Assembly (NCBI GenBank): GCA_001534745.1
Contig: CP013997.1
Span: 1,984,001-2,048,000, forward strand
Direction: 5' to 3'
Source: Pseudomonas monteilii
GTDB lineage: Bacteria > Pseudomonadota > Gammaproteobacteria > Pseudomonadales > Pseudomonadaceae
Length of the DNA: 64,000 bases
Shown here: positions 8,601 through 17,751 of the stretch, one piece after another
How positions within the stretch are numbered: the stretch's first letter is position 1
How the letters are laid out: each line of letters starts with the position of its first letter
Notes under the pieces: model-generated
The model's input: only the letters and a program-made list of their open reading frames with translations
Databases searched by the model: none
Told to the model about the DNA's origin: nothing
Made by a program: the position numbers and the translations under genes

Positions 8601-9476
8601 GTCACGCAGCCCTTGGGTGCGGATCTCCGAGAGGCCGAAGGTCATGCCCAGCGGCTGCTGGCGCTCGTGCAGGTCGAGGCCCTCGAAGGCCTGGTCGAAG
8701 CCCGGCAACTGGTCGACCTTGCTCAGCATCAGGTAGATCGGCGGGTTGGCGCCCAGGCACTCGGCGTATTCCTCGACCCGTGCCACCAGCTGCGCGGCCA
8801 TGGCGCTACGATCCTCGATGGTGGCCGCCAGCAGCTCGGGCAGGCTCACCACCAGCACCAGGCCGTTGATCGCCGCCTTGCCACGCTGCTTGCGCAGCAT
8901 CTTCAGGAAGGCCGCGAACTCGCTGGCGGACTGGTCGTCGCGCAGGTAGCGGCCGGCGGTGTCGATCATCACCGCGTCGGGGCTGAAGTACCAGTCGCAA
9001 TGCTGGGTGCCGCTTTCGGTGTCGTTGGCCGTGGCGATGCTGGCCGACAGGCCCGAGTGGGTCAGCAGCGAGGTCTTGCCCGCCGCCGACATGCCCATCA
9101 CCAGGTACCACGGCAGGTCGGACAACGCCGCCTTGCCGCCACCGCCGGCGGAACGGTCGGTGCGCAGCATGGCGATGGCGTGCTTGAGGCGCTCGCGTAG
9201 CACCTGCTGGTCACGGAACTCGCCGGTGGCGCTCCAGGAGCGGTCCACTTCGATCTGCAGCAGGTTCTCCAGGTTCTGCTCGGCGCGGATGCGCTGGTAC
9301 TGGCGCAGCACGATTGCCAGCAGGAAGCAGGCGGTGATGATCGCCAGGGCCTCGGGCACGTGCAGGCGCAGCCCCGGCACCAGCGGCGCGACCAGCCAGC
9401 AGACCAACAGGCTCAACAGCCACAGCAGTGGCAGGAGAATCCAGAAACTTTTCAACGAACGCAGTAATGTCTTCAT
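5676..9476 (-). CDS. tssM: T6SS inner-membrane core protein TssM (IcmF)
   Basis: This 1266-residue TssM forms the inner-membrane part of the T6SS trans-envelope complex with TssL and TssJ. Membrane segments lie at about 11-32, 43-58 and 435-455. A Walker A motif GMSAAGKTS sits at 128-136 in the cytoplasmic NTPase-like domain. The rest is a large periplasmic region ending in the IcmF C-terminal domain. Length is normal for the family. AGGAAG lies shortly before the ATG, and a 27-base gap separates it from tssL. It overlaps tagF by four bases. Confidence 0.97.
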   Translation of the reverse strand: MKTLLRSLKSFWILLPLLWLLSLLVCWLVAPLVPGLRLHVPEALAIITACFLLAIVLRQYQRIRAEQNLENLLQIEVDRSWSATGEFRDQQVLRERLKHAIAMLRTDRSAGGGGKAALSDLPWYLVMGMSAAGKTSLLTHSGLSASIATANDTESGTQHCDWYFSPDAVMIDTAGRYLRDDQSASEFAAFLKMLRKQRGKAAINGLVLVVSLPELLAATIEDRSAMAAQLVARVEEYAECLGANPPIYLMLSKVDQLPGFDQAFEGLDLHERQQPLGMTFGLSEIRTQGLRDVLQARLANLQRHVRQHVDAQMIALGAEADSTLLTFPQYFSALGDVLEQFLDPFIRGQRGGALLLRGVYFTSALQTEQQLERVYEDMIADEFALDAAAEGTAPARPAGNRSFFITDTFRRVIFPDRDLTLYQSRLGRQSAVNPALLTLAAIAGLLFIGWQALSFANNRQWLESLRGELAQIDQADDRDAQLASGKGLEVLREQMATVEDHRLHGVPLRLSAGLYHGEAIHDVASAAYLAQLRSQALEPIARQLQVQMRAFNTFAADVNQSLDFTPAATPKARNGKALKAAAAAKAKQALDNSRLGNLTRKVNLATANDGADVSAATGGLSLSEDMLGRLDEQQVASIIEAYNTLKLYLMLTEPQAHPDAAFVAASLPQAWANAAGEGTPADANVIKENVPLYVKLLEQGEAPGLPVNEQLVGETRQHLKSFMLSSSLVDREYLRLQLESSRQFPMLSLNDLVPQPGRALLYGSAGVPAIYTRQGWDTFVKPELIKLVSGNLRNESDWVLDGNGGDAIVQKANFIREFMTRYKRDYTQAWYKMVSSVGVRHFADLNTATTQLGLLSDVQNSPVKNLLAAVNDNTQWDVPLKRDLPTPGAVRDDGFWSKVSGLFDSKDAVSASVAPSLPAVDDGSLAKRFEPVARMFAQNNAEGADSTLMDRYLAALRNLKVRMNNIQRSQDVGKGSKQLISETLEGRPSEVTTVRNYVESSIDTSQDGLSRSLQGLFVLPIQYAWDTLRDPAGQQIAKAWAQQIAKPWEQVMAHRYPIAGTSRNEASVKDLQRFVDPDTGLLPTFKRNEIGNLSDGEGLGMGNGKAPSLVNPGMLNSIDKASSVGQVIASLSDRENGFEIMLEPSANFTDIVFTLDGQEQHYRNGRSSWNRFAWPGTSNAPGARLDVVTLSGARFTVFDFPGRWGLLRMNDSARVDDLDGVQQRFSWNTPNGRVSLVVRNFGGVKLTDLNQVKALSALNGSGRGAR

Positions 9477-9503
9477 GTCTTCCTGACTCGGCTACCTGAG
9501 GGC

Positions 9504-10220
9504 TCAGGCACTGAACAGCTGGCGGATTTGGTCGGAGAGGGCAGCGACGTCCTTGTCCAGCAACCAGTCGAGCGTCAGGTACACCACGACGCTGACCAGC
9601 GCGATCAATGCCAGGTAGACCCACAGCGGCACCTCGTGGCGCAGCATCTGCGAGACCTGGTCGGGCAGGGCCCAGTCGGGCGCCAGCGCCTTGGGCGGCT
9701 TGCGGTAGCGGGCGATGTCCTGGCCCAGGGTATTGGCCAGGTAGCGCAGCTGGTCCTTCTGACCCAGGCCGAACTTGCCTTCGAAGCCCAGCGCCAGGCA
9801 CAGGTGGTAGACCTCCAGCACGTCGATGTTCTGGCGCACGTCGGCGCGCAGGGCATCGATCTTTTCGAAGAAGCCTTCACCGGCCAGGTGCACGCCGAAG
9901 TAGCGGAACTGCAACGGTTGCAGCTCGAAGTGCTGGCGCAAGTCGTTGTCGCCCGAGCGCAGCACGCTTTCGTCGAGGAAGGCGCACAGCGCGTACTGGG
10001 TGTCCTTGACCTGCTCGACGCTGTAGTTGGCCGCCCGGGCATCACGCTCCAGGTTGCCGAAGAAGCGCTCGACGCTGGCATCGAAGGCCGGGACCGAGAT
10101 GACCTGGCGGCCACGGCGCAGCATCAGCGCCATGCTGATGAAGTCCTTGACCAGGTCTTTGAGCGTCGGTCGTTCGCTGGCAGCCGCCACGGCGCCCTGT
10201 TGCAGTACGGCTTCGGTCAT
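9504..10220 (-). CDS. tssL: T6SS inner-membrane protein TssL (DotU)
   Basis: This is a 238-residue DotU-family protein with a cytoplasmic helical domain and a single C-terminal tail anchor (about 198-222, LWVYLALIALVSVVVYLTLD). It contacts TssM and the baseplate. The protein stops soon after the anchor, so it lacks the OmpA-type extension found in some TssL proteins. Its start overlaps the tssK stop by four bases. Confidence 0.96.
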   Translation of the reverse strand: MTEAVLQQGAVAAASERPTLKDLVKDFISMALMLRRGRQVISVPAFDASVERFFGNLERDARAANYSVEQVKDTQYALCAFLDESVLRSGDNDLRQHFELQPLQFRYFGVHLAGEGFFEKIDALRADVRQNIDVLEVYHLCLALGFEGKFGLGQKDQLRYLANTLGQDIARYRKPPKALAPDWALPDQVSQMLRHEVPLWVYLALIALVSVVVYLTLDWLLDKDVAALSDQIRQLFSA

Positions 10221-11560
10221 TTGAGCACCGCCATCAGTTCAAGCTTGAGGTTGGGAAGGGCACTGGGTGCGTAGAAGCAGATGGTCTGCGACTCCATCAT
10301 GCGGTCGTACACGTGCCCGTGGGGTTCGATGGCGAAGTACTGGTTGTCCAGACGCACCGGGATCGCGTTGGGCAGGCGCGAGGCGTGCACCAGGGTCACG
10401 CCGGGCATGGCGCTGTTGACCACCACTTCGATGTCTTCCGGCGAGCCGATCTTGATCGCCCGTGGCGCCATGTCGAGCAGGGTCGCGCCGGCCATGTCGG
10501 CGTGCACCGCGATGTAGAAGTCGGCCTCGGTCAGACGCTGGTCGTGCAACTGGCCCTGCCAGTAGGACGGCTTGGTCTGGGTCAGCTGGATGACCACGCA
10601 CTGGTTGGGCACGACGTTGTCGAGCATCACGCGGATCATCTCGTCGAGCCGCACCAGCGACGCCGCTGGGTCGTGGTGGTCGTACTCGGGAATGTCGCTG
10701 AGCTGGGTGTCGAGGGTGAAGGTCAGCAACCCGCCGGCCAGGTCGGCAAGGAACAGGTACAGCCGCTCCGGGTGCAGGCGCGGGTGGGTCAGCAGGTGCG
10801 CCAGTTGCGGGTGGGCGCGGTTGACGGTGTTGAGCAGCCAGAACAGCGTCACGTCGCTGGAGCCGAACTCGGCGATCTGGTCGGCCCGCTCGCGGCGGCG
10901 ACCGGAGAGCGACTTGCTCTTGGCCTGCAGCGCGCCGAGCAGCCGCTTGCCGATACCGGCCAGGGTCTCGTGGCTGCCCAGGTGCAAGGTCGGGTGCACG
11001 AAGTGCGGGTCGAGGTTGAAGCCGCCCATGCTGTTGCGGGTCAGCTTGGCCAGCGCGCAATGGCTGAAGCCGTCGAGGCTGTCGCCGTCGACCAGCAGCA
11101 CCACGTTCAGGCGCAGGCTGGTGATCTCGTTCTCCAGCTCGCCTTCGTTGAGGTCGGGCAGGGTGTCGAACTGCTTGCGAAAGCGCCGAGCGGCCTGGTG
11201 CACCTGGCCGTCCTCGACGTAGTTCAGGCCGAACGGCTCGGGCAGCTTGAGCGCGGCGTAGACCTTGAGGTCGTTGGCCTTGAGCAGGTCCTTCAGGTCG
11301 CGCGCGGCCGGCAGCGGGTCGTGCTGCGGGGCGTCGTACAGGCTGCCGTCGGGGAACACCAGCTTGAGGCGCTTGAGTTGCAGGGAGCCATTGGACAGCG
11401 CGTCCTCGTCCACTTCCAGCAGCTGCACGCCCCAGTGGAACGGGGTGCTGCGCAGGGTGGCTTCGGCCAGCTGGTGCTGGTGGAACTCATCCTGATACTG
11501 GAAGTGCTGGGGCAGCAGGAACATGCCTTCCGACCACATCACTCGGCTCTGCTTGCTCAT
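10217..11560 (-). CDS. tssK: T6SS baseplate adaptor TssK
   Basis: This 447-residue protein matches TssK, the trimeric adaptor linking the baseplate (TssE/F/G) to the TssL/TssM membrane complex. The N-terminus (KQSRVMWSEGMFLLPQHFQ) is highly typical. Length is normal. It overlaps tssJ and tssL by four bases each. Confidence 0.97.
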   Translation of the reverse strand: MSKQSRVMWSEGMFLLPQHFQYQDEFHQHQLAEATLRSTPFHWGVQLLEVDEDALSNGSLQLKRLKLVFPDGSLYDAPQHDPLPAARDLKDLLKANDLKVYAALKLPEPFGLNYVEDGQVHQAARRFRKQFDTLPDLNEGELENEITSLRLNVVLLVDGDSLDGFSHCALAKLTRNSMGGFNLDPHFVHPTLHLGSHETLAGIGKRLLGALQAKSKSLSGRRRERADQIAEFGSSDVTLFWLLNTVNRAHPQLAHLLTHPRLHPERLYLFLADLAGGLLTFTLDTQLSDIPEYDHHDPAASLVRLDEMIRVMLDNVVPNQCVVIQLTQTKPSYWQGQLHDQRLTEADFYIAVHADMAGATLLDMAPRAIKIGSPEDIEVVVNSAMPGVTLVHASRLPNAIPVRLDNQYFAIEPHGHVYDRMMESQTICFYAPSALPNLKLELMAVLK

Positions 11561-12282
11561 TTGACGCTATCCACTAGAGAGTTGAAGGAGGTGTCCGCTG
11601 CGTTGCGGGCCGAGGTGCCTGCCGCGTCGGTCGCCTTGTCGATGGCCGCGTCCTGCACCTTGTCGGTCAGGGGCTTGGGCACCCAGGCCGGTTCGCCGGG
11701 CACCGCCAGGCGGTCTTCGGCCGGTGGCTTGTTCAGCACGTCCACGCCGCGCATGGCCTCGATGCGCGTCTGGTCCACCAGCACGCGCAGGCCGTCGGAG
11801 GAGAACCAGATGCCTTCCTTGCGCAACGAATTGGCATCGAAGGCGACTTTCCAGCGTGCGTCCTGGTCCTGGCGGAAGAACGCCGCCACGCCGACGTACC
11901 GGGCGTTCTTGGCCAGCGGCCACTGGTCGATCTGGCCCATGCCGGGCAGCAGGGTGATCTCGCGGGCTTCCACCAGGGTGTTGCCCAGGGCTTTTTCCGG
12001 CACGTTCCACAGGGTGTCGGCGTCCGCCGAGGCGAAACGCTCCAGGTCGGTCAACTGGTACACGCGCATGACCACCGACAGCGGGTGGCCCTCGGCGTCC
12101 GGGTTGAGCTGGTTGCCACCGTCGGAGGTCAGGATCAGGTTTTCATGGTCGGCCAGCATGTCGGCCGCCCAGCTCTCGTCCATGCGCTTGCCGATGCGGT
12201 CGGTGACCCCGCAGCCGACCAGCGCCAGCAACAGCGCGGCGGTGGTCAGGTGCTTGAGGGCGGTGTAGGTGTGTGACGTCAA
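11557..12282 (-). CDS. tssJ: T6SS outer-membrane lipoprotein TssJ
   Basis: This 241-residue protein starts with a lipoprotein signal whose lipobox LVGC places the acylated cysteine at residue 24. TssJ anchors the TssM C-terminus to the outer membrane. It is longer than many TssJ proteins because of an Ala/Asp-rich C-terminal tail after about residue 185 (KATDAAGTSARNAADTS), whose role is unknown. The stop overlaps the tssK start as ATGA. It lies 20 bases after the clpV stop. Confidence 0.93.
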   Translation of the reverse strand: MTSHTYTALKHLTTAALLLALVGCGVTDRIGKRMDESWAADMLADHENLILTSDGGNQLNPDAEGHPLSVVMRVYQLTDLERFASADADTLWNVPEKALGNTLVEAREITLLPGMGQIDQWPLAKNARYVGVAAFFRQDQDARWKVAFDANSLRKEGIWFSSDGLRVLVDQTRIEAMRGVDVLNKPPAEDRLAVPGEPAWVPKPLTDKVQDAAIDKATDAAGTSARNAADTSFNSLVDSVK

Positions 12283-12302
12283 GGCTCGCTCTCCGGGTGC
12301 GT

Positions 12303-14900
12303 TCAGGCCAGGCGATAGGCGAAATCGCCATCGCTGTCCAGCTCGATCGTGATGCGCTCGATCGGCGCGTCCTGGGCCATGCGCTCGAGCACGCGCTGGG
12401 CGAGCTCGGGCATCAGGGTCTGGGACAGGATGTTGTCGATGTTGCGGGCGCCGCTGTCGACCTCGGTGCAGCGCGCGGCGATGGCCTTGACCAGCGCCTC
12501 GTCGTAGGCGAGTTCGGCATGGTGGTTGCGGGCGAAACGCTTGGCGATGCGCGCCAGCTTCAGGCCGACGATGCGCTCGAGGATCTCGTCCTGCACCGGG
12601 TAGAACGGCACGATGCTCAGGCGCCCGAGGAAGGCCGGCTTGAACACGCGGTTGAGCTCGTCGCGCAGGTCTTCGACCAGGGCCGCCGGGGTCGGCAGCT
12701 CGACGGCGTTCAGGCAGGTCTGCATGATGTGCTCGGTGCCGGTGTTGGAGGTCAGGATGATCACCGTGTTGCGGAAGTTGATCTCGCGACCTTCGCCATC
12801 GTCCAGCACGCCCTTGTCGAACACCTGGAAGAACAGTTCGAGCACGTCGGGGTGGGCCTTCTCGACTTCATCGAGCAGCACCACGCTGTAGGGCTTGCGC
12901 CGTACCGCCTCGGTCAGCACGCCGCCTTCGCCGTAGCCGACGTAGCCGGGCGGCGAGCCCTTGAGGCTGGAGACGGTGTGCGCCTCCTGGTACTCGGACA
13001 TGTTGATGGTGATCAGGTTGCGCTCGCCGCCGTACAGGGTGTCGGCCAGGGCCAGGGCGGTCTCGGTCTTGCCCACGCCGCTCGGGCCGAGCAGCAGGAA
13101 CACCCCGATCGGCTTGTTCGGGTCTTCCATGCGCGCCCGGGAGATCTTGATGCGCTTGCCGATCTCGTGCAGGGCATGGTCCTGGCCGAGCACGCGTTCG
13201 CCCAGCAACGCCGGCAGGCGTTGCACGGTGTCGATCTCGTCGCGCAGCATCTTGCCCAGCGGGATACCGGTCCAGCCACTGATGACCTGAGCGATGGCGC
13301 CGCCGTCGACCAGGGCGTGAACCAGCGGCTGATCGCCCTGCACGCGGGTCAGTTCGGCGCGCAGGGTATTGAGCTGCTCGGCGTCGGTGTCTTCGGTGGC
13401 GTCGAGCGCCTTGAGCTGCTCGACCAGCGCCAGCTCCTGCTGCCACTGGGCGTTCAGCTGCTGCTCATGGGCCTGGGCGTCCTCGAGGACCGTCCGCAAC
13501 TCGTCGAGGCGACGCGTGTGGTCGTGGCCCTTGCCGGCCTCGTGATCGAGCACGGCGATTTCCGCTTTCAGGTTGTCGATCTGCCGACGGCTGTCTTCCA
13601 GGGCGCCAGGTTGCGAGGACTGGGCCAGGGCGATGCGCGCGCAGGCCGTGTCGAGCACACTGACGGCCTTGTCGGGCAGCTGGCGCCCGGTGATGTAGCG
13701 GCTGGACAGGCGCACGGCCTGCACCAGGGCTTCGTCCATCACCGCCACCTTGTGGTGCTCGCGCATCTTGCCCAGCAGGCCACGCAGCATGTGGATGGCC
13801 TTGTCTTCGTCCGGCTCCTCGACCTTGACCACCTGGAAGCGGCGGGCGAGGGCGGCATCCTTCTCGAAGTACTTCTTGTACTCGGCCCAGGTGGTGGCGG
13901 CGATGGTGCGCAGCTCACCGCGCGCCAGTGCCGGCTTGAGCAGGTTGGCGGCATCGTTCTGCCCGGCCTGGCCGCCGGAGCCGATCAGCGTGTGCGCCTC
14001 GTCGATGAACAGGATGATCGGGTGCAGGCTGCGCTTGACCTCCTCGATCACCGCCTTGAGGCGGTTCTCGAACTCGCCCTTGACCCCGGCGCCGGCTTGC
14101 AGCAGGCCGAGGTCCAGGGTGTGCAGGGCCACGTCCTTGAGCACCGCCGGCACGTCGCCCTGGGCGATGCGCAGCGCCAGGCCTTCCACCACGGCGGTCT
14201 TGCCGACCCCGGCTTCGCCGGTGAGGATCGGGTTGTTCTGGCGACGACGGGTGAGGATGTCGACCATCTGCCGCACTTCGAACTCGCGGCCCAGCACCGG
14301 GTCGATGCGGCCTTCGCGGGCGCTCTGGGTCAGGTTGACGGTGTACTGGTCCAGCGCCGGGGTCTTGCCGCCGGCCTTGCCGGTACTGGCCACGGGGGTG
14401 GCCGGGCTGGCGAGCGGGCTGGCCAGTTTCGATTCGGGGCTGCTCTCGACCAGGGCGGCCAGGTTCAGACGCAGGTCGTCGGCATTGATCTTCTCCAGCT
14501 CCGGGGCCGAACCGATCACCACGCGGCGCAGTTCGGCATCGTCGAGCAGCGCTTGCAGCAGGTGGCCGCTGCGCACCTGGCCGACGCCGTACTCGATCGA
14601 CGCCAGCAGCCAGGCCTGCTCGATCATGCGGGTGATGTGCGGGGAGAGCGCCGGGGTGCGGGTATTGCCCTTCTTGAAGGTGCCCAGCGCGGTCACCAGC
14701 TGCGCCTGCAGGCGCTCGCTCACCACGTCGTAGTGACGCAGGATCGGCGCCAGGTCGCTCTCGCCATTGTCGAGCAGTTGCAGCAGCAGGTGCTCGACCT
14801 CGACGTCGTAGTGGTGCTCGGACAGGCACAGGGCCGCTGCGCTTTCGGTGGCCGCGCGGCTGGTTTCATTGAGCTTGGCGAACAGAGACTTCAGGTTCAC
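12303..14900 (-). CDS. clpV: T6SS AAA+ ATPase TssH (ClpV)
   Basis: ClpV disassembles the contracted TssB/TssC sheath using ATP. The protein has a Clp N-terminal domain (about 1-150), a first AAA+ domain with Walker A GEAGVGKT (228-235) and Walker B ILFIDEAH, a coiled middle domain, and a second AAA+ domain with GPSGVGKT (605-612) and VVLLDEVEK. The start is taken as GTG at 14900 (VNLKSLFAKLNETSR), giving 865 residues. The open frame continues upstream, but those residues are the out-of-frame 3' end of tssG. The GTG overlaps the tssG stop as GTGA, a classic coupling junction. Confidence 0.95.
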   Translation of the reverse strand: MNLKSLFAKLNETSRAATESAAALCLSEHHYDVEVEHLLLQLLDNGESDLAPILRHYDVVSERLQAQLVTALGTFKKGNTRTPALSPHITRMIEQAWLLASIEYGVGQVRSGHLLQALLDDAELRRVVIGSAPELEKINADDLRLNLAALVESSPESKLASPLASPATPVASTGKAGGKTPALDQYTVNLTQSAREGRIDPVLGREFEVRQMVDILTRRRQNNPILTGEAGVGKTAVVEGLALRIAQGDVPAVLKDVALHTLDLGLLQAGAGVKGEFENRLKAVIEEVKRSLHPIILFIDEAHTLIGSGGQAGQNDAANLLKPALARGELRTIAATTWAEYKKYFEKDAALARRFQVVKVEEPDEDKAIHMLRGLLGKMREHHKVAVMDEALVQAVRLSSRYITGRQLPDKAVSVLDTACARIALAQSSQPGALEDSRRQIDNLKAEIAVLDHEAGKGHDHTRRLDELRTVLEDAQAHEQQLNAQWQQELALVEQLKALDATEDTDAEQLNTLRAELTRVQGDQPLVHALVDGGAIAQVISGWTGIPLGKMLRDEIDTVQRLPALLGERVLGQDHALHEIGKRIKISRARMEDPNKPIGVFLLLGPSGVGKTETALALADTLYGGERNLITINMSEYQEAHTVSSLKGSPPGYVGYGEGGVLTEAVRRKPYSVVLLDEVEKAHPDVLELFFQVFDKGVLDDGEGREINFRNTVIILTSNTGTEHIMQTCLNAVELPTPAALVEDLRDELNRVFKPAFLGRLSIVPFYPVQDEILERIVGLKLARIAKRFARNHHAELAYDEALVKAIAARCTEVDSGARNIDNILSQTLMPELAQRVLERMAQDAPIERITIELDSDGDFAYRLA

Positions 14901-15967
14901 AGGGCGACCCCATCGTAAGGAATGTGGAAGACGGCGCAACGCGAAGGCTCCGCGTCGCGGCCGGGACGTTTGAGCCAACCCAGCCAACCCAGGGCGACGT
15001 TGCCCTGGCGGCCCAATTGTGCGCGCGGTACCGCTTCGCGCTTGATGCGCGGGGCGATGTCGAAATCGAGTTCGGCGCCGACGTAGAAACGCACCAGCTC
15101 CACCAGCTTGCGGTAGCACGGGCTGCCGGGCTGGAAGCGGCGGTAGTCGGCCAGGTCCAGCGGGCCCAGCTCGATGCGGATGCTCGACTGGTAGTCCCAG
15201 ACCCGGTTACCGGCCACCGCGCTGTGGCCGAGCTGGGCGTTTCTGCGCCCCAGTTGCGTGCACTGCTCGGGCTGCAGGCGCAACCAGCGCCCGGCGAACT
15301 GCTTGACCTGGATCGGCAGACCGAAATAGAAGCCGAGCATGACTTCCAGGTTGAGCGCGTTGCGCGGCTTCTGGGTGAACAGCCCGGCGAAATAGCTGAA
15401 CAGGTCGCGGCGCAGCGGCGAGGGCTGCTCTTCGAACTTCAGCGCACGGGCGCGCGGGCCCAGGCCGATCAGGCTCAACAGGTAGCCCTCGAACGCCGAG
15501 CTGTCCTTGCGCTCGTGCTCGATGTGGAATTTGTACTTCTGCCACGCCTCGTAGAACAGCGTGGTCATGCGGTGCGAGAAGATGTCCAAGAACGCATGGG
15601 CGGCATCGTCGCGGTACTGCACGTGGCGTTCGAGCAGCAGCTCGGTGTACGGGCGCGGCAGGACCCCCGACGGACCGACTAGCCCCATGAAGGTCACCTG
15701 GACTTCCGACAGCGGCAAGCCGGCCGGCGACACCTTGCCTTCGCGTTCGAAGTGCAGGTCACTGACCTCGCTGGCGGGGAAGGCCAGCGACAGCTGCGTG
15801 CGAAAACGCAACGGGTCTTCGTGCGGCCGGGTCGCCAGGTCCATGCGCCCGGAACGGCTGTAGTGCAGGCGGAGCAGACGCACCAACTGGAAGAACTCGA
15901 AGCGGTGCGGTTCGGCTCGGGCCTGATCGATCAGACCAGGGGCTGATCGCCAGTGCGGGCTGGCCAT
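14897..15967 (-). CDS. tssG: T6SS baseplate protein TssG
   Basis: This 356-residue TssG starts MASPHWRSAPGLIDQARAEP and continues with the family's typical PHRFEFFQLVRLL. With TssF it forms the wedge of the phage-like baseplate. Its 5' end overlaps the 3' end of tssF by 37 bases, and its stop overlaps the clpV GTG start by four. Confidence 0.95.
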   Translation of the reverse strand: MASPHWRSAPGLIDQARAEPHRFEFFQLVRLLRLHYSRSGRMDLATRPHEDPLRFRTQLSLAFPASEVSDLHFEREGKVSPAGLPLSEVQVTFMGLVGPSGVLPRPYTELLLERHVQYRDDAAHAFLDIFSHRMTTLFYEAWQKYKFHIEHERKDSSAFEGYLLSLIGLGPRARALKFEEQPSPLRRDLFSYFAGLFTQKPRNALNLEVMLGFYFGLPIQVKQFAGRWLRLQPEQCTQLGRRNAQLGHSAVAGNRVWDYQSSIRIELGPLDLADYRRFQPGSPCYRKLVELVRFYVGAELDFDIAPRIKREAVPRAQLGRQGNVALGWLGWLKRPGRDAEPSRCAVFHIPYDGVAL

Positions 15968-17751
15968 TGAACGACTCTCTTCTCTCGTTGTTGGGTGCGT
16001 AGGGTCAATTGGGTGAAGCTGTTCATCGAGCAGTACTGGCCGAAGAAATGGTCCAGCACCTTGCCAAACAGGAACACGCCGCTGCCGATGAACTGGTTCT
16101 CGTCGAGGGTCAGGGTGATGCCCACGCCGCGCACGAAGTTCGGCCGCGGGTGACCGATGCGCGCCACTACTGGCTCGCTCTCGATGGCTTTGATGCCATT
16201 GATCTGTTTACGGATGGCCGAGACGTTGCGGTAGTTGTACAGCGACAGCAGCTCGAGCAGCACCTCGCGGCCCTGGCTGACCAGCGACAGGTGGTTGAGC
16301 GACAGGTGGGCGATCAGCCGCCAGATCAGGCCCTTGCCCAGGGGCACGCGCATGCTGGGAGTAGGCTTGCGCAGGCAGCGGATGTCGTTGATCACCGAGT
16401 TGGCCGGGATGCTGAAGTCGCCCTGGTCGCCCCCGAACGGCAGCATCAGCGGCACGTCGCGGTTGCTGCACGTCAGGCTGATGCTGAGGGTGTCGCTGCC
16501 GCCGTTGATCAGCTCCAGATCGCGGTCGACCACACGGATGCTCATGGCCGTGGCGTCGGCCTGGTTACGGCGTCGGGCGATCCAGAAGCTGGCGTGCGGG
16601 TCGTGCTCGCCACGGGGCTCGAAGAAGGGCTGGCAGGTGGCGACCTGGTCGATGCCACCGAGCTTGCGCACCCGCCGCACGCGGTCGATCGACACCACTT
16701 CGGCGGCATTGTGCAGGCGCGTGTCGGGGGTGACCGGGTACTCGTGCTGGGTGTGGGTCAGCTTGATCGGCTCGGCCTGCTGGCGGAACAGGTTGATGAT
16801 CGGCGTGCAGTTGAGCTTGAAGTTGTTGCGCCCGATGGTCTGGGTCAGACGCGCCAGGCGGTCGTTGAGGTGGTAGTCGGCGAAGTAGAAGTTCAGCTCG
16901 ACCTGTGCCAGGGCCTTGTCGCGCAGCGGGCGCGCCAGGCCGGTGAGGTCGAAGAACATGAACTTGTCGGGGAAGGTGAAGTACTCGTGCAGCAGGCGAT
17001 AGCCCAGGAACGAGCGTTCGGAGTAGTCCACCAGCCCTTCGTCGCGGCCATAGCCGACGCTTTTCAGGGCATCGGCGGGCAGGGCGATCTCGCGGCGCCG
17101 GCCTTCGTCGTCGAAGCTGAGGGTGACCTTGGCCAGGTTGTTGAACAGCAGCTCGTACAGCTGCAGCATCAAGGTCGCCTCGCCGTCGAGGAAGAAGCGC
17201 AGCTGGTCCAGCGCCATCTGGCCGAACAACGCCTCGCCGCTGGCCTGCAGGCCGATGCGCAGGCGCGCCACCAGGTCGGCGCTGTGGCCGTTGAAGGCCG
17301 AGCGTTCGAGCTCCACGAAGGAGGCCTGTTGCACGGTGATGGGCCAGAGCGACACCGGGTAGCAGGTACGGAACCGGCACACCACGCCGTCCACGGGATT
17401 GGCGTGTAGTTCGGTGTGGCGGGGCACCTCGTAGGCTTCGGTGACCTTCTCCTGCTTGCCCAGGCTCAGCTCGACGATCGACATCGACGGGGTCGGGCGC
17501 AGGTAGTGCGGGTACAGCACCTCGAGGAACGACTCGACGATCTCCGGAAACTCGTCGTCGAGCTTCTTGTGCACGCGGGCCGAAAGGAACGAGAACGCTT
17601 CGATCAGCCGCTCGGTGTGCGGGTCTTCGCAGTTGTCACCCTCGATCAGCAGGCGCGAGGCGATTTTCGGGTACTGCGCGGCGAACTCCTGGCCGAGGAA
17701 GCGCAGGTGCGACAGTTCCTTTTCGTAGTAGGGCAGCAGTTCGTCGAGCAT
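15931..17751 (-). CDS. tssF: T6SS baseplate protein TssF
   Basis: This 606-residue protein carries the TssF signature start (LLPYYEKELSHLR, then DPHTERLIEAFSFL). TssF and TssG make the baseplate wedges around the VgrG spike. Length is normal. Its ATG shares one base with the tssE stop (TGATG). Confidence 0.96.
   Translation of the reverse strand: MLDELLPYYEKELSHLRFLGQEFAAQYPKIASRLLIEGDNCEDPHTERLIEAFSFLSARVHKKLDDEFPEIVESFLEVLYPHYLRPTPSMSIVELSLGKQEKVTEAYEVPRHTELHANPVDGVVCRFRTCYPVSLWPITVQQASFVELERSAFNGHSADLVARLRIGLQASGEALFGQMALDQLRFFLDGEATLMLQLYELLFNNLAKVTLSFDDEGRRREIALPADALKSVGYGRDEGLVDYSERSFLGYRLLHEYFTFPDKFMFFDLTGLARPLRDKALAQVELNFYFADYHLNDRLARLTQTIGRNNFKLNCTPIINLFRQQAEPIKLTHTQHEYPVTPDTRLHNAAEVVSIDRVRRVRKLGGIDQVATCQPFFEPRGEHDPHASFWIARRRNQADATAMSIRVVDRDLELINGGSDTLSISLTCSNRDVPLMLPFGGDQGDFSIPANSVINDIRCLRKPTPSMRVPLGKGLIWRLIAHLSLNHLSLVSQGREVLLELLSLYNYRNVSAIRKQINGIKAIESEPVVARIGHPRPNFVRGVGITLTLDENQFIGSGVFLFGKVLDHFFGQYCSMNSFTQLTLRTQQREKRVVQWPARTGDQPLV

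Noticed and set aside
7506..9200. A 564-codon frame antisense to tssM
   Set aside because: It is an antisense shadow with no ribosome binding site or family motif.
12273..14918. An 881-codon open frame antisense to clpV
   Set aside because: The minus strand has full ClpV motifs in order. The plus frame has none and exists because of GC-rich third positions.
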